DNA of 64,000 nt, taken from positions 1-64,000 of the forward strand of contig CAWFXE010000006.1 in assembly GCA_963819715.1 (NCBI GenBank). Direction: 5' to 3'. This document shows positions 32,620 through 40,862 of the stretch, in pieces. Under the pieces are notes generated by a model, which ran no database searches, had not been told where the DNA came from, and was given only the letters and a program-made list of their open reading frames with translations. A program made the translations under genes and the position numbers. Source of the stretch: DASUPK01 sp963819715 (lineage in GTDB: Bacteria > Actinomycetota > Thermoleophilia > Solirubrobacterales > 70-9). How positions within the stretch are numbered: position 1 is the first letter of the stretch; the number at the start of each line of letters is the position of its first letter.

Positions 32620-33516
32620 TTGGCCGCCGTCGAAATCAGGGAGATCAGCAAGCGCTTCGGCTCCGTCCAGGCCGTTTCCGGACTCTCCTTCGAGGTTTCC
32701 GCCGGGAGGGTGACGGGATTCCTCGGCCCCAATGGCGCGGGCAAGAGCACGACCCTGAGGATGCTCCTCGGCCTCGTGCACGCGGACGGCGGGACGGCGA
32801 CCTTCGGGGGCCGCAACTATGGAGAGCTCGAGGCCCCGAGCGCGGAGGTGGGCGCCGTGCTCGAGGACGCGAGCTTTCACCCCGGGCGGAGCGGGCGCAA
32901 CCACCTTCGAATCCTCGCGGCAGCCGGTGGCCATCCGGCGCATCAGGTGGACCAGGTCCTCGACGACGTCGGTCTGAGCGATGCGGCCAACCGCCGCGTC
33001 CGCGGCTACTCGATGGGAATGCGGCAGCGACTCGCCATCGCCGCGGCCCTGCTCGGCGACCCCGAGGTCCTGATCCTCGACGAGCCGGCCAATGGCCTCG
33101 ACCCGCCCGGGATCCGCTGGATCCGAAGCCTGCTGCGCGAGCAGGCCGAGCGTGGGCGGGCCGTGCTGGTCTCCAGTCACCTCCTGTCGGAGGTGGCGCA
33201 GAGCGTCGACGACGTCGTTGTCATCTCGCACGGCACCCTCCGGGCGAGCGGCACGCTGGAGAGTGTGCTGGGCTCGTCCGAGGGCCCGGTCACGAGAGTC
33301 CGCTCGGAAGACGACGGCAAGCTCGCCGCGGCACTGGAGCGGCAGGGCATGTCAACCGCCCGCGATCCCTCCGGAGGACTGACGGTCACGGGCTCCCCGA
33401 CCGACGCCATCGGCCGGGTCGCGAACGACGAGCGGATCTCCCTTTCAGAGCTCACTCCGGTGTCGAGATCGCTGGAGGAGGCTTTCTTCGAGCTCACCGA
33501 GGGAGAGAGGGAATGA
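32620..33516 (+). CDS. ABC-2 type exporter, ATP-binding subunit
   Basis: ATPase of 298 aa. Walker A is GFLGPNGAGKSTTLRML (near residue 37), the signature is RGYSMGMRQRLAIA, Walker B is VLILDEPANGLDP, and the H-loop is VLVSSHLLSEV. A C-terminal domain of about 85 residues is typical of the drug/CcmA-type exporters. The start is TTG at 32620. The stop overlaps the permease start (ATGA), so the two form one transporter. Substrate unknown. Confidence 0.9.
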   Translation: MAAVEIREISKRFGSVQAVSGLSFEVSAGRVTGFLGPNGAGKSTTLRMLLGLVHADGGTATFGGRNYGELEAPSAEVGAVLEDASFHPGRSGRNHLRILAAAGGHPAHQVDQVLDDVGLSDAANRRVRGYSMGMRQRLAIAAALLGDPEVLILDEPANGLDPPGIRWIRSLLREQAERGRAVLVSSHLLSEVAQSVDDVVVISHGTLRASGTLESVLGSSEGPVTRVRSEDDGKLAAALERQGMSTARDPSGGLTVTGSPTDAIGRVANDERISLSELTPVSRSLEEAFFELTEGERE

Positions 33517-34256
33517 AGCGCCTGCTCCGCGCGGAGCTGATCAAGCTGCGGACGACGCGCACCTTCTACGCCCTGGCCGGCGTCGCGATCGTTATCTCGC
33601 TGCTGATCACGATCCTGATCGCCTCGACTGAGGAGCCGACCCAGGAGAGCGTCCTCACCGACGTCTTCCAGAACGACGCCAGCGCCCTCTTCATCATGAT
33701 CCTGGCGATCGTCGGGATCAGCGGCGAATGGCGCCACCGGACGATCACCAGCTCGCTGCTAGCCGCGCCCGACCGGATCCGCTTCCTCGCGGCGAAGACG
33801 CTCGCGTTCGCCGCCGCCGGGACCTTGCTCTCAGTGGCGATTTCGATCTCGGTCGCGATCGTCGGCTTTGCGATTCTCGGCGCGCGGGATCTGCCGACGC
33901 CGCACCTCGGTGACCTGCTCGAGTTGATCGCGCGCAACGCAGGGGCCGCCGCACTGCTGGGCGCATTCGGGGTGGGAGTCGGCTCCCTGGTGCGGAACCA
34001 GCCGGTTGCGATCGTGGGGATCCTGATCGCAGCATTCGTCGTCGACCCGGTCCTCGGCCAGTTCGCGCCCAGAGTCGAAACGTTCAGTCCGACGAGCGCG
34101 CTTCCGAGCGCGATCCAGGGAATCGACCCTGGTGACGTGGGAATGGAGAAGGTCGACTTCCTCGCCGCCATCCCCGCCGTGGGCGTGATGCTCCTCTGGA
34201 TCGGCGCGCTCTACGGGATGGGCGCTGCTCTGCTGGTGAAGCGCGACGTCGAGTAG
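33513..34256 (+). CDS. ABC-2 type exporter, permease subunit
   Basis: Membrane protein of 247 aa with six predicted helices. The N-terminus MKRLLRAELIKLRTTRTFY is the amphipathic elbow helix typical of ABC-2 permeases, followed by a first helix with VAIVISLLITILIAS and an external loop (EEPTQESVLTDVF). It would pair with the adjacent ATPase as a dimer of heterodimers. Overlap by four bases with the ATPase gene. Substrate unknown. Confidence 0.85.
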   Translation: MKRLLRAELIKLRTTRTFYALAGVAIVISLLITILIASTEEPTQESVLTDVFQNDASALFIMILAIVGISGEWRHRTITSSLLAAPDRIRFLAAKTLAFAAAGTLLSVAISISVAIVGFAILGARDLPTPHLGDLLELIARNAGAAALLGAFGVGVGSLVRNQPVAIVGILIAAFVVDPVLGQFAPRVETFSPTSALPSAIQGIDPGDVGMEKVDFLAAIPAVGVMLLWIGALYGMGAALLVKRDVE

Positions 34257-34306
34257 CGGACGCGAAACTATGAAACGGTTTGGGCAACCGATTGAGGAGG
34301 GGATGG

Positions 34307-35116
34307 ATGGCTGAGCTGACTGAGCAACAGGAGCAGGCGCGGAAGCTCTGGTCTTCGGGGAACTACGCGTCGGCCATGCACACGATCGCGACCGTGGGAA
34401 CGCGGGCGGTCGAGGCGGCGGGGGTGACCGGTGACGACGTCGTCCTGGACGTCGCCTGCGGCAACGGCAACGCGACCATCCCGGCCGCGAAGACCGGCGC
34501 GAAGGTGACGGGGATCGACATCACTCCCTCGCTGCTCGAGGCCGGCAAGGCTGCGGCCGCCGAGGCCGGCGTCGACATCGAGTGGGTCGAGGGAGACGCC
34601 CAGAAGCTGCCCTTCGACGATGAGAGCTTCGACGTCGTGACCTCCGTTTTCGGCTGCATGTTCGTGCCGGACCAGCGCGCCGAGGCCCAGGAGATGGCCC
34701 GGGTGCTGAAGCCGGGCGGGCGAATGGCGGTCTGCGCCTGGACGCCAGAGGGGACCATCGGAGGGATGTTCATCACCATCGCAAAGCACCGGCCCCCGCC
34801 TCCCGAGGGCTTCCAGCCACCGATTCTCTGGGGCAACGAGGATCACGTACGCCAGCTCTTTGAGGGCACGGGCGTGGGCCTCGACATCGAGCGGACCGCG
34901 GTTGAGTTCCAGTCCGACTCGCTGGAGGAGTTCTTCGCTGAGATGGAGCGGGATCTCCCGCCGATGGTCTCCTCGAGGGCGCTGCTCGAGCCGGAGGGCA
35001 AGTACGAGGCCCTGCGGGACGACCTCCTGAAGCTCTACGCCGACAGCAACGAGGCGGACGACGGCAGCTGGCGCTCGTCCAACGAGTACCTGCTGATCAA
35101 GGGAGTGAAAAGCTAG
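34307..35116 (+). CDS. Class I SAM-dependent methyltransferase (UbiE/CoQ5-like)
   Basis: Soluble methyltransferase of 269 aa. LDVACGNGNATIPAAKTGAKVTGID carries the SAM motifs I and II (shown here as DVACGNGN and VTGID), LPFDDESFDVVTSVFG motif post-I, and ARVLKPGGRMAVC motif III. The ATG at 34307 follows GAGGAGGGG. Similar proteins methylate small molecules, and the gene's closeness to the ABC exporter (50 bases) may mean a shared mRNA. Substrate unknown. Confidence 0.85.
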   Translation: MAELTEQQEQARKLWSSGNYASAMHTIATVGTRAVEAAGVTGDDVVLDVACGNGNATIPAAKTGAKVTGIDITPSLLEAGKAAAAEAGVDIEWVEGDAQKLPFDDESFDVVTSVFGCMFVPDQRAEAQEMARVLKPGGRMAVCAWTPEGTIGGMFITIAKHRPPPPEGFQPPILWGNEDHVRQLFEGTGVGLDIERTAVEFQSDSLEEFFAEMERDLPPMVSSRALLEPEGKYEALRDDLLKLYADSNEADDGSWRSSNEYLLIKGVKS

Positions 35117-35865
35117 GCGGAGGCGCCGAGGGCCGAGGCGAAGCGGTCCTTCGCTGCCTCGATCAGCCGCTGGACCTCGTCCTCCCGCCCCTGCTTGATC
35201 AGGTCGATCGGGTCAGGGTCGCCGTTGACGATCCCCTCGAAGAACTCCTTGCGGTCCTGGTATGTCGGGAGGGTGCCCTTGGCCCAGCCGCGATGGTCGT
35301 TGAGGATCACGGCCAGCCGGGCGTACGGCTCGCCGTAGGAGGCGGCGATCTCGCGCTTCATGCGCTTGGCGAGAGCGGGGGAGGCGCCTGCGGTCGAGAT
35401 CGCGATCGCCAGCGGGCCCGACCGCTCGATCGCGGGCAGGATGAAGTTGCAGAGCGGCGGCACGTCCACCACGTTCACCAGCATCGCCCGGCGCTCGGAG
35501 CCCTCGGAGACCGAGATGTTCACGTCGGTGTCGTTGGTCGCGGCGATCGCGAGGAAGGCGCCGTCGAGGTCGCCATCGGCGAAGGTTCGCTGATCCCAGG
35601 TGATCGAGCCCTCCGCGGCGTACTCGGCGAGGTCGGGGATGATCTCGGGCGCCACGACGTGGACGTCGCCGTCGCAGAGCAGCAGCCCGTCGACCTTCTC
35701 GAGCGCGACGTCTCCTCCGCCGACGACCAGGCAGCGCCGGCCCTTGAGCTTCAGGCACGCCATGTAGAAGGGCGTCTCGAGCATGTCCCGCACGCAGGTC
35801 TGGTCGCAGATCCCGCGCTTGAACTGGCAGACGCACTCCTTGCCCTCGAAAGCCGCTGCTGGCAT
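35113..35865 (-). CDS. Precorrin-2 dehydrogenase/siroheme synthase-like protein with N-terminal Cys cluster
   Basis: Protein of 250 aa related to Met8p/CysG N-terminal domains, which oxidise precorrin-2 to sirohydrochlorin with NAD and may insert iron. The NAD-binding fold is RRCLVVGGGDVALEKVDGLL. The conserved LVNVVDVPPLCNFILPA and STAGASPALAKRMK segments carry the catalytic region. An unusual feature is the N-terminal ECVCQFKRGICDQTC (Cys at 11, 13, 20 and 24), which could bind a metal or Fe-S cluster. Siroheme supply would serve sulfite or nitrite reductase; neither is in this window. Confidence 0.82.
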   Translation of the reverse strand: MPAAAFEGKECVCQFKRGICDQTCVRDMLETPFYMACLKLKGRRCLVVGGGDVALEKVDGLLLCDGDVHVVAPEIIPDLAEYAAEGSITWDQRTFADGDLDGAFLAIAATNDTDVNISVSEGSERRAMLVNVVDVPPLCNFILPAIERSGPLAIAISTAGASPALAKRMKREIAASYGEPYARLAVILNDHRGWAKGTLPTYQDRKEFFEGIVNGDPDPIDLIKQGREDEVQRLIEAAKDRFASALGASA

Positions 35866-35885
35866 GGACGGGAGGTTAAAGGTGG

Positions 35886-36827
35886 TCAGCCCTCGGCAGC
35901 GAGCGTCTCTTCGAGGCCGGAATCGATGTTGCGCTTCGCCTCCCAGCCGAGTCGCTCGGCGGCGAGCTCGGTGTCGAGCACCGTTCGCTCGATCTCGCCG
36001 GGGCGGGCCGGGGCCAGCTCGGGCTCGAAGTCGTCCCGGCCGACTCCCGCGCCGACGCGTTCGGCCAGCTCCAGGACGTTCGTCTCGATCCCCGTGCCGA
36101 CGTTGATCGGACCGGCCTCGCGGGTCCCCTCCATTGCGAGCAGGGCATCGACCACGTCCCCCACGTAGATGTAGTCGCGCGTCTGTTCGCCCGTCCCGTA
36201 GACGGTGGGACGCCCGCCATCGCGAGCCAGCCCGCAGAAGATCGCCACCACGCCCGCCTCGGTCGCCGGGTCCTGCCTGGGCCCGTAGACGTTTCCGAGC
36301 CGCACGGTCCCAGCCGGCAGCTCCCGGGTGCGCGCATAGAGGTCGAGGTAGCCCTCGGCGGCCAGCTTGCTCTGGCCGTAGATCGAGAATGGCTCGCAGG
36401 GGGCGCTCTCGGCGAAGGGCAGCTCGTCGGGGCGCTCCTCTCCCTCTCCATATATGGCGCCTCCGGTCGAGGTGAAGAGCAGCCTGGAGACCCCGGCGCG
36501 GGCCGCGGCCTCCAGGACGTTGACGGTGCCCACCACGTTGAGGCGGGCGTCGAAGCCGGGGTCCGCCATCGAGCGCCGAACGTCGATCTGGGCGGCGAGG
36601 TGGAAGACGCTCTCGGGCCCGAACGCTTCGATGGTGTCGAACACCGCCTGGGCGTCTGCCACGTCGAGCTCGGTCACGGTCGCGCCGGCGTCCAGGGCTC
36701 CCGCCAGGTTCTCCCGCTTGCCGCTGGAGAAGTCGTCGAGGACGAGCACCTCGTCTCCACGCGCGCCTAAAGCATCGACCACATGCGAGCCGATGAAGCC
36801 TGCGCCACCTGTCACCACGGATTTCAC
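35886..36827 (-). CDS. NAD-dependent nucleotide-sugar epimerase/dehydratase (GalE-like SDR)
   Basis: Extended short-chain dehydrogenase of 313 aa. The NAD motif is VTGGAGFIGSHV at the N-terminus, the catalytic serine/threonine lies in LLFTSTGGAIYG, and the YxxxK pair is YGQSK near residue 150. GNVYGPRQDP and YIYVGDVVDALL are the usual substrate-side motifs of UDP-glucose/UDP-galactose 4-epimerases. Probably makes UDP-galactose or a related sugar for glycans. It follows the divergent topA promoter and precedes the siroheme-pathway gene by 20 bases. Confidence 0.85.
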   Translation of the reverse strand: MKSVVTGGAGFIGSHVVDALGARGDEVLVLDDFSSGKRENLAGALDAGATVTELDVADAQAVFDTIEAFGPESVFHLAAQIDVRRSMADPGFDARLNVVGTVNVLEAAARAGVSRLLFTSTGGAIYGEGEERPDELPFAESAPCEPFSIYGQSKLAAEGYLDLYARTRELPAGTVRLGNVYGPRQDPATEAGVVAIFCGLARDGGRPTVYGTGEQTRDYIYVGDVVDALLAMEGTREAGPINVGTGIETNVLELAERVGAGVGRDDFEPELAPARPGEIERTVLDTELAAERLGWEAKRNIDSGLEETLAAEG

Positions 36828-36956
36828 GGGAGAGAGCCTAGGGGCGCAAACCTAACGGAGCGGCTCGGGCCCCCTGCTACTCTCGCCGACCGCATCGGGC
36901 CGTTTCGCCCTATATGTAGGGGCATCCAGGGTCGCGGCTACCGTGAAGGGCCACAC

Positions 36957-39386
36957 ATGCGACTGATAGTCACAGAGAAGAACAACAGCGCGAAGAAGAT
37001 CGCGGAGATCCTGAGCGGCGGGACCGCCAAGGAGGGCGCCTCCTACAAGACGCCCTTCTACGAGTGGACCGACGAGAACGGGGTCGATCAGATGACCATC
37101 GGCCTCAAGGGCCACGTCCTGCGGCCCTCGTTTCCCGAGTCCTACAACAACTGGCAGGAGACGAATCCCCGCGACCTGATCGACGCCGACCTGATCAAGG
37201 AGCCGACGGACAAGAACGTCGTCCGCGCCCTGAAGAAGGTGGCCGCCGACGCCAAGGACCTCGTGATCGCGACCGACTACGACCGCGAGGGCGAGCTGAT
37301 CGGACTCGAGGCGCTGCAGGAGGTCGTCGAGGCGAACCCGGACCTGGCCACCGCCGAGGGCGTGCACGAGGACGGCACGCCGGTGAAGCGCGCCCGCTAT
37401 TCCGCCCTCACCAAGGACGAGATCGAGCGCGCCTTCAACAACCTCGACGCGCTCTCGATGCCTTTGGCCAACGCCGGCGCCGCCCGCCAGGACATGGACC
37501 TGATTTGGGGCGCGACCCTGACGCGCTCGGTCTCGATGGCCACCCGGCGCTTCGGCTCCAACTTCCTCTCCGTCGGCCGGGTGCAGAGCCCGACGCTCGG
37601 CCTGATCGTGCAGCGCGAGCTCGAGCGGCGCGCGCACGAGCCCGTCCCGTTCTGGGAGGTCAGCGCGAGCTTCGCGCACCCGGACGGCAACTTCGTCGCC
37701 GAGCACACCACCGACAAGTTCTGGGAGGAGAAGGAGGCCAAGGCGGCGGTCGCCAACTCCAAGACGCCCGGGACGGTCAAGGAGATCACGGCTCGCAAGA
37801 ACACGCGCAAGCCGCCGACTCCGCTCAACACCACCGCCTTCACCACCGACGCGTCCAGCCGCCTCGGCATCACGCCCTCCCGGGCGATGCGGATCGCCGA
37901 GGACCTGTACATGGACGGCTATGTCTCCTACCCGCGTACGGACAACACCGTCTATCCACCGTCTCTTGACACCAAGGAGCTGGTCAAGCAGCTGGTCGAG
38001 GTAGATGACTTCAAGGCCGCGGAGTTCCTGCTCGACGGGCGCGAGCTCGAAGCGACCCGCGGCAAGAAGGAGACCACCGACCACCCGCCGATCTACCCGA
38101 CGCAGGCCGTCAACCCGGTTCGCCTGGAGGCGCGCTCGGAGGCCCATCGAAAGGTCTACGAGCTGATCGCCCGGCGCTTCCTCGCCACCTTCTCGCCGCC
38201 GATGATCAGCGAGGGGACCCGCGCCAACATCGAGACCGCGCAGGGGACGGACTCGGCCGAATCGGGCGAGACCTACTTCGTCCGCGGCTCCGTCGTCGTG
38301 GATCCGGGCTTCGCCGCGATCTACACGTACGCCCGCTCCGCCGACACCGAGATCCCGAAGCTCGAGGAGGGGCAGGAGCTCACCATCGAGAGCGTCGACC
38401 TGGAGGGCAAGGAGACGCCGCCGCCGCCCCGGATCAGCCAGGGCAAGCTGATCGAGATGATGGAGGAGCGCGGCCTGGGCACCAAGGCGACGCGCGCGGA
38501 CATCATCCAGAAGCTCTACGACCGCGGCTACGTCTTCGCCAACCCGCCGGAGCCCTCGGAGACGGGAATCGCGATGTCGAAGGCGTTCGAGAACTACGTG
38601 CCGCGCATGGCGACGCCGGACATGACCGCCGAGATGGAGGCGGAGATGGACCAGATCGCCGCCGGCGAGATGACCAAGGACGACGTCCTGAAGGACAGCC
38701 GCGACATGCTCCGCTCGGCGTTCGACGAGATGGGCGACGACGTCAAGACCGAGGACGAGGACGCGAAGTGGCGCAAGTTCGCCCGCGAGGTCTGGGCGGG
38801 CATGGACCAGGACCGGATCCTGGGTCCCTGCGTCGTCTGCCGGGAAGCCGGCCGCAAGCAGGAGGACGGCACAGAGAACATGCTTCGCATCATCAAGGCG
38901 CGGAAGTCGGGTAAGCGCTTCGTCGGCTGCCAGGGCTGGGACGGCGACAACCCGGATTCGCCCGATTCCTGCGACGTCACCTTCCCGCTGCCCCAGCGGG
39001 TGCGGGGTCTCTACAAGATCGAGGAGATCTGCTCCGTCTGCGATCGCACGCCGCGCCTGCAGGTCGTGCCCTGGCGCGGCCGTCCCTGGAAGCTCTGCCT
39101 GAACGACGAGTGCCCCTCGATGGCCGAGATGAAGGCCCGCCGCGCCGAGCGCGAGGCGGCCAAGGCCGCGAAGGAGGCGGCCGAGGCCGCCGAGAAGGAC
39201 GGCAAGGCCGCCGACGGCGAGGAGGCCGTCAAGGAGGCCGAGAAGATCGCCGGCCAGGCGTCAGCCACGAAGGTCAAGCGGGCGAAGAACGGCGCCAAGA
39301 AGAACGGCGCCAAGAAGAACGGCGCCAAGAAGGCCGCCGCCAAGTCGGGCAACGGCTCGAAGGCCAAGCCCCGCGCGAAGAGCTAG
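36957..39386 (+). CDS. topA: Type IA DNA topoisomerase I, archaeal-type, with Lys/Ala-rich tail
   Basis: Topoisomerase of 809 aa that relaxes negative supercoils. It starts MRLIVTEKNNSAKKIAEIL, as archaeal TopA does, rather than the bacterial VIVESPAKAKTI. The TOPRIM metal motif ATDYDREGELIG lies near residue 105. The active-site tyrosine is in YVSYPRTDNTVYP near residue 325, again the archaeal form (bacterial enzymes have Y-M-R-T-D-S). Two C-terminal zinc ribbons follow (CVVC...C and CSVC...C, about 624-715). The last 90 residues are lysine/alanine-rich with NGAKK repeats, like the DNA-binding tails of actinobacterial TopA. ATG 36957 gives the archaeal-type N-terminus exactly. Confidence 0.9.
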   Translation: MRLIVTEKNNSAKKIAEILSGGTAKEGASYKTPFYEWTDENGVDQMTIGLKGHVLRPSFPESYNNWQETNPRDLIDADLIKEPTDKNVVRALKKVAADAKDLVIATDYDREGELIGLEALQEVVEANPDLATAEGVHEDGTPVKRARYSALTKDEIERAFNNLDALSMPLANAGAARQDMDLIWGATLTRSVSMATRRFGSNFLSVGRVQSPTLGLIVQRELERRAHEPVPFWEVSASFAHPDGNFVAEHTTDKFWEEKEAKAAVANSKTPGTVKEITARKNTRKPPTPLNTTAFTTDASSRLGITPSRAMRIAEDLYMDGYVSYPRTDNTVYPPSLDTKELVKQLVEVDDFKAAEFLLDGRELEATRGKKETTDHPPIYPTQAVNPVRLEARSEAHRKVYELIARRFLATFSPPMISEGTRANIETAQGTDSAESGETYFVRGSVVVDPGFAAIYTYARSADTEIPKLEEGQELTIESVDLEGKETPPPPRISQGKLIEMMEERGLGTKATRADIIQKLYDRGYVFANPPEPSETGIAMSKAFENYVPRMATPDMTAEMEAEMDQIAAGEMTKDDVLKDSRDMLRSAFDEMGDDVKTEDEDAKWRKFAREVWAGMDQDRILGPCVVCREAGRKQEDGTENMLRIIKARKSGKRFVGCQGWDGDNPDSPDSCDVTFPLPQRVRGLYKIEEICSVCDRTPRLQVVPWRGRPWKLCLNDECPSMAEMKARRAEREAAKAAKEAAEAAEKDGKAADGEEAVKEAEKIAGQASATKVKRAKNGAKKNGAKKNGAKKAAAKSGNGSKAKPRAKS

Positions 39387-40171
39387 CCGGCCGCCTGGAT
39401 CGAGCGGCCGCCCGTCGCAGCGCAACTGGCGACCGGATCCCCGCTCGGATCGGTCCTGCAGGTCCAGTGGCCGATCGTCGTGCCCGCCCCTTGCAGGGCC
39501 GAGAGCAGGACGTCGTGGGCCTCCGCGCAGGCGGCCGGGTCGCCGTCCTTCGCCGACGAGGTGACGTCGTAGGTCTGGCCGCTGTTGGCGCTGCCACTGC
39601 CGATGATCGGCTCGCACTTCTCGGTGCGGACGACCGGCTTGGCGGTCGCCGGGGCGGCGGCGGACGGGGTCGCCGGGACGGGGGCCGTGGCGGCCGGGAT
39701 TGACACCGTCGGTGCGGTCGCCGGGGTGGGGTCCGCGACGGTGGAGTTGTTCTCGTCATCGCCTCCCGAGGCGATCAGCACGACCGCGACCACCACCGCG
39801 GCAATCAGGGCGGCGAAGGCGGCATAGCGACCCCAGGAGCGGCGCCGGCCGGGGCGCAGGCTCGGCGATGTCGCTTCCGCCTTTGCCTCCGCCGCCGTCT
39901 TCGAGTCGTTGTCGAGATCGGGGATCGCGGCCGCGACGGCCCTCGCCGCCGCCTTCGACCCGGACTTCGGGGCGGTCTTGCGGGCGGTCTTGGCGGGAGC
40001 CTTCCGGGCCGTCTTCGATGCGGACGCGGTCCGCTTCGCCGGAGCCTTCCGGGTCGCAGGTGAGGACTTCGACGCCGCGGAGGTCTTCCGGGCGGCGGGC
40101 TTCTTCTTGGCGGCGCCGGAGCGTGTCGAGCTCGACTTCGCGCGGCTGCTGGGCTTTTTCGGGGTAGCCAT
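39383..40171 (-). CDS. Membrane-anchored protein with histone-H1-like basic domain
   Basis: Protein of 262 aa in three parts. Residues 1-75 are Lys/Ala/Ser/Thr-rich with KAPAK, KTAR and PAKR repeats like histone H1 or HU tails. Then come an acidic linker, one transmembrane helix (about 115-134, YAAFAALIAAVVVAVVLIAS) and an external Pro/Ala/Thr-rich stalk ending in a small domain with four cysteines (CEPIIG, ACAEA, WTCRT, SCAAT), probably two disulfides. The basic end faces the cytosol by the positive-inside rule, so it could tether DNA to the membrane. It overlaps topA's 3' end convergently. I do not recognise the external domain. Confidence 0.65.
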   Translation of the reverse strand: MATPKKPSSRAKSSSTRSGAAKKKPAARKTSAASKSSPATRKAPAKRTASASKTARKAPAKTARKTAPKSGSKAAARAVAAAIPDLDNDSKTAAEAKAEATSPSLRPGRRRSWGRYAAFAALIAAVVVAVVLIASGGDDENNSTVADPTPATAPTVSIPAATAPVPATPSAAAPATAKPVVRTEKCEPIIGSGSANSGQTYDVTSSAKDGDPAACAEAHDVLLSALQGAGTTIGHWTCRTDPSGDPVASCAATGGRSIQAAG

Positions 40172-40253
40172 CGCTGCGGATTATTCAAAAGGGCCGCCGA
40201 TCAAGCGCTGGTTCCCCTTTTGCGAGTCAAGGGCCGGTTAGCCTGGATCCGCG

Positions 40254-40862
40254 ATGTTCATCTCTCTCGAGGGGATAGACGGCTCCGGCAAGACCACGCA
40301 GGCCAAGCTGCTGGCGAAGGCGCTCGGCGAAGGCGTCGTCCTCGTGCGGGAGCCGGGCGGCACCGAGACCGGCGAGCGAATCCGGCAGATCCTCAAGGAC
40401 CCGGGCCTGGAGCTCGATCCGCTGGCCGAGCTGCTGCTCTTCTGCGCGGCGCGGGCCGAGCTGGTCGCCCAGGTCGTCCGACCGGCGCGCGATGCCGGCC
40501 GGGACGTCGTCTGCGACCGCTTCAGCGACTCGAGCGTCGCGTACCAGGGCGTCGCGCGCGGACTCGGGGCCGAACGGGTCGAGGAGATCTGCGACCTGGC
40601 CACCGGCGGCGTCTGGCCGGATCTGACGATCCTGCTCCGCATGGACCCTGACCGAGCGGCGAAGCGGATCGGCAGGCGCAAGGCCGACCGCTTCGAGGAG
40701 GAGGGAATCGAGCTCCAGCGCCTGGTCGCCGAGGGATACGACGAGGTGGCGCGACGCCATCCGGAGCGAGTCCGGGTGGTCGACGCGGTGGGCCATCGCG
40801 ACTCCGTCCACGCCGCCGTCCTCGCAGAGGTTCGGGGTGTTGTTGTGCGAGAGCGCGCGTGA
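40254..40862 (+). CDS. tmk: Thymidylate kinase
   Basis: dTMP kinase of 202 aa, making dTDP for DNA synthesis. The P-loop is LEGIDGSGKTTQA (near residue 5), the DR(Y/F) motif is VVCDRFSDSSVAYQG, and the LID region RIGRRKADRFEEEG holds the arginines of the bacterial enzyme. Length is normal. The stop overlaps the next start (GTGA), coupling it to the DNA polymerase III delta' gene, a common tmk-holB arrangement. Confidence 0.93.
   Translation: MFISLEGIDGSGKTTQAKLLAKALGEGVVLVREPGGTETGERIRQILKDPGLELDPLAELLLFCAARAELVAQVVRPARDAGRDVVCDRFSDSSVAYQGVARGLGAERVEEICDLATGGVWPDLTILLRMDPDRAAKRIGRRKADRFEEEGIELQRLVAEGYDEVARRHPERVRVVDAVGHRDSVHAAVLAEVRGVVVRERA

Noticed and set aside
39290..39340. Tandem DNA repeat (microsatellite)
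   Set aside because: The repeated GGCGCCAAGAAGAAC units are in frame within topA and encode NGAKK repeats of the basic tail, so they are coding.
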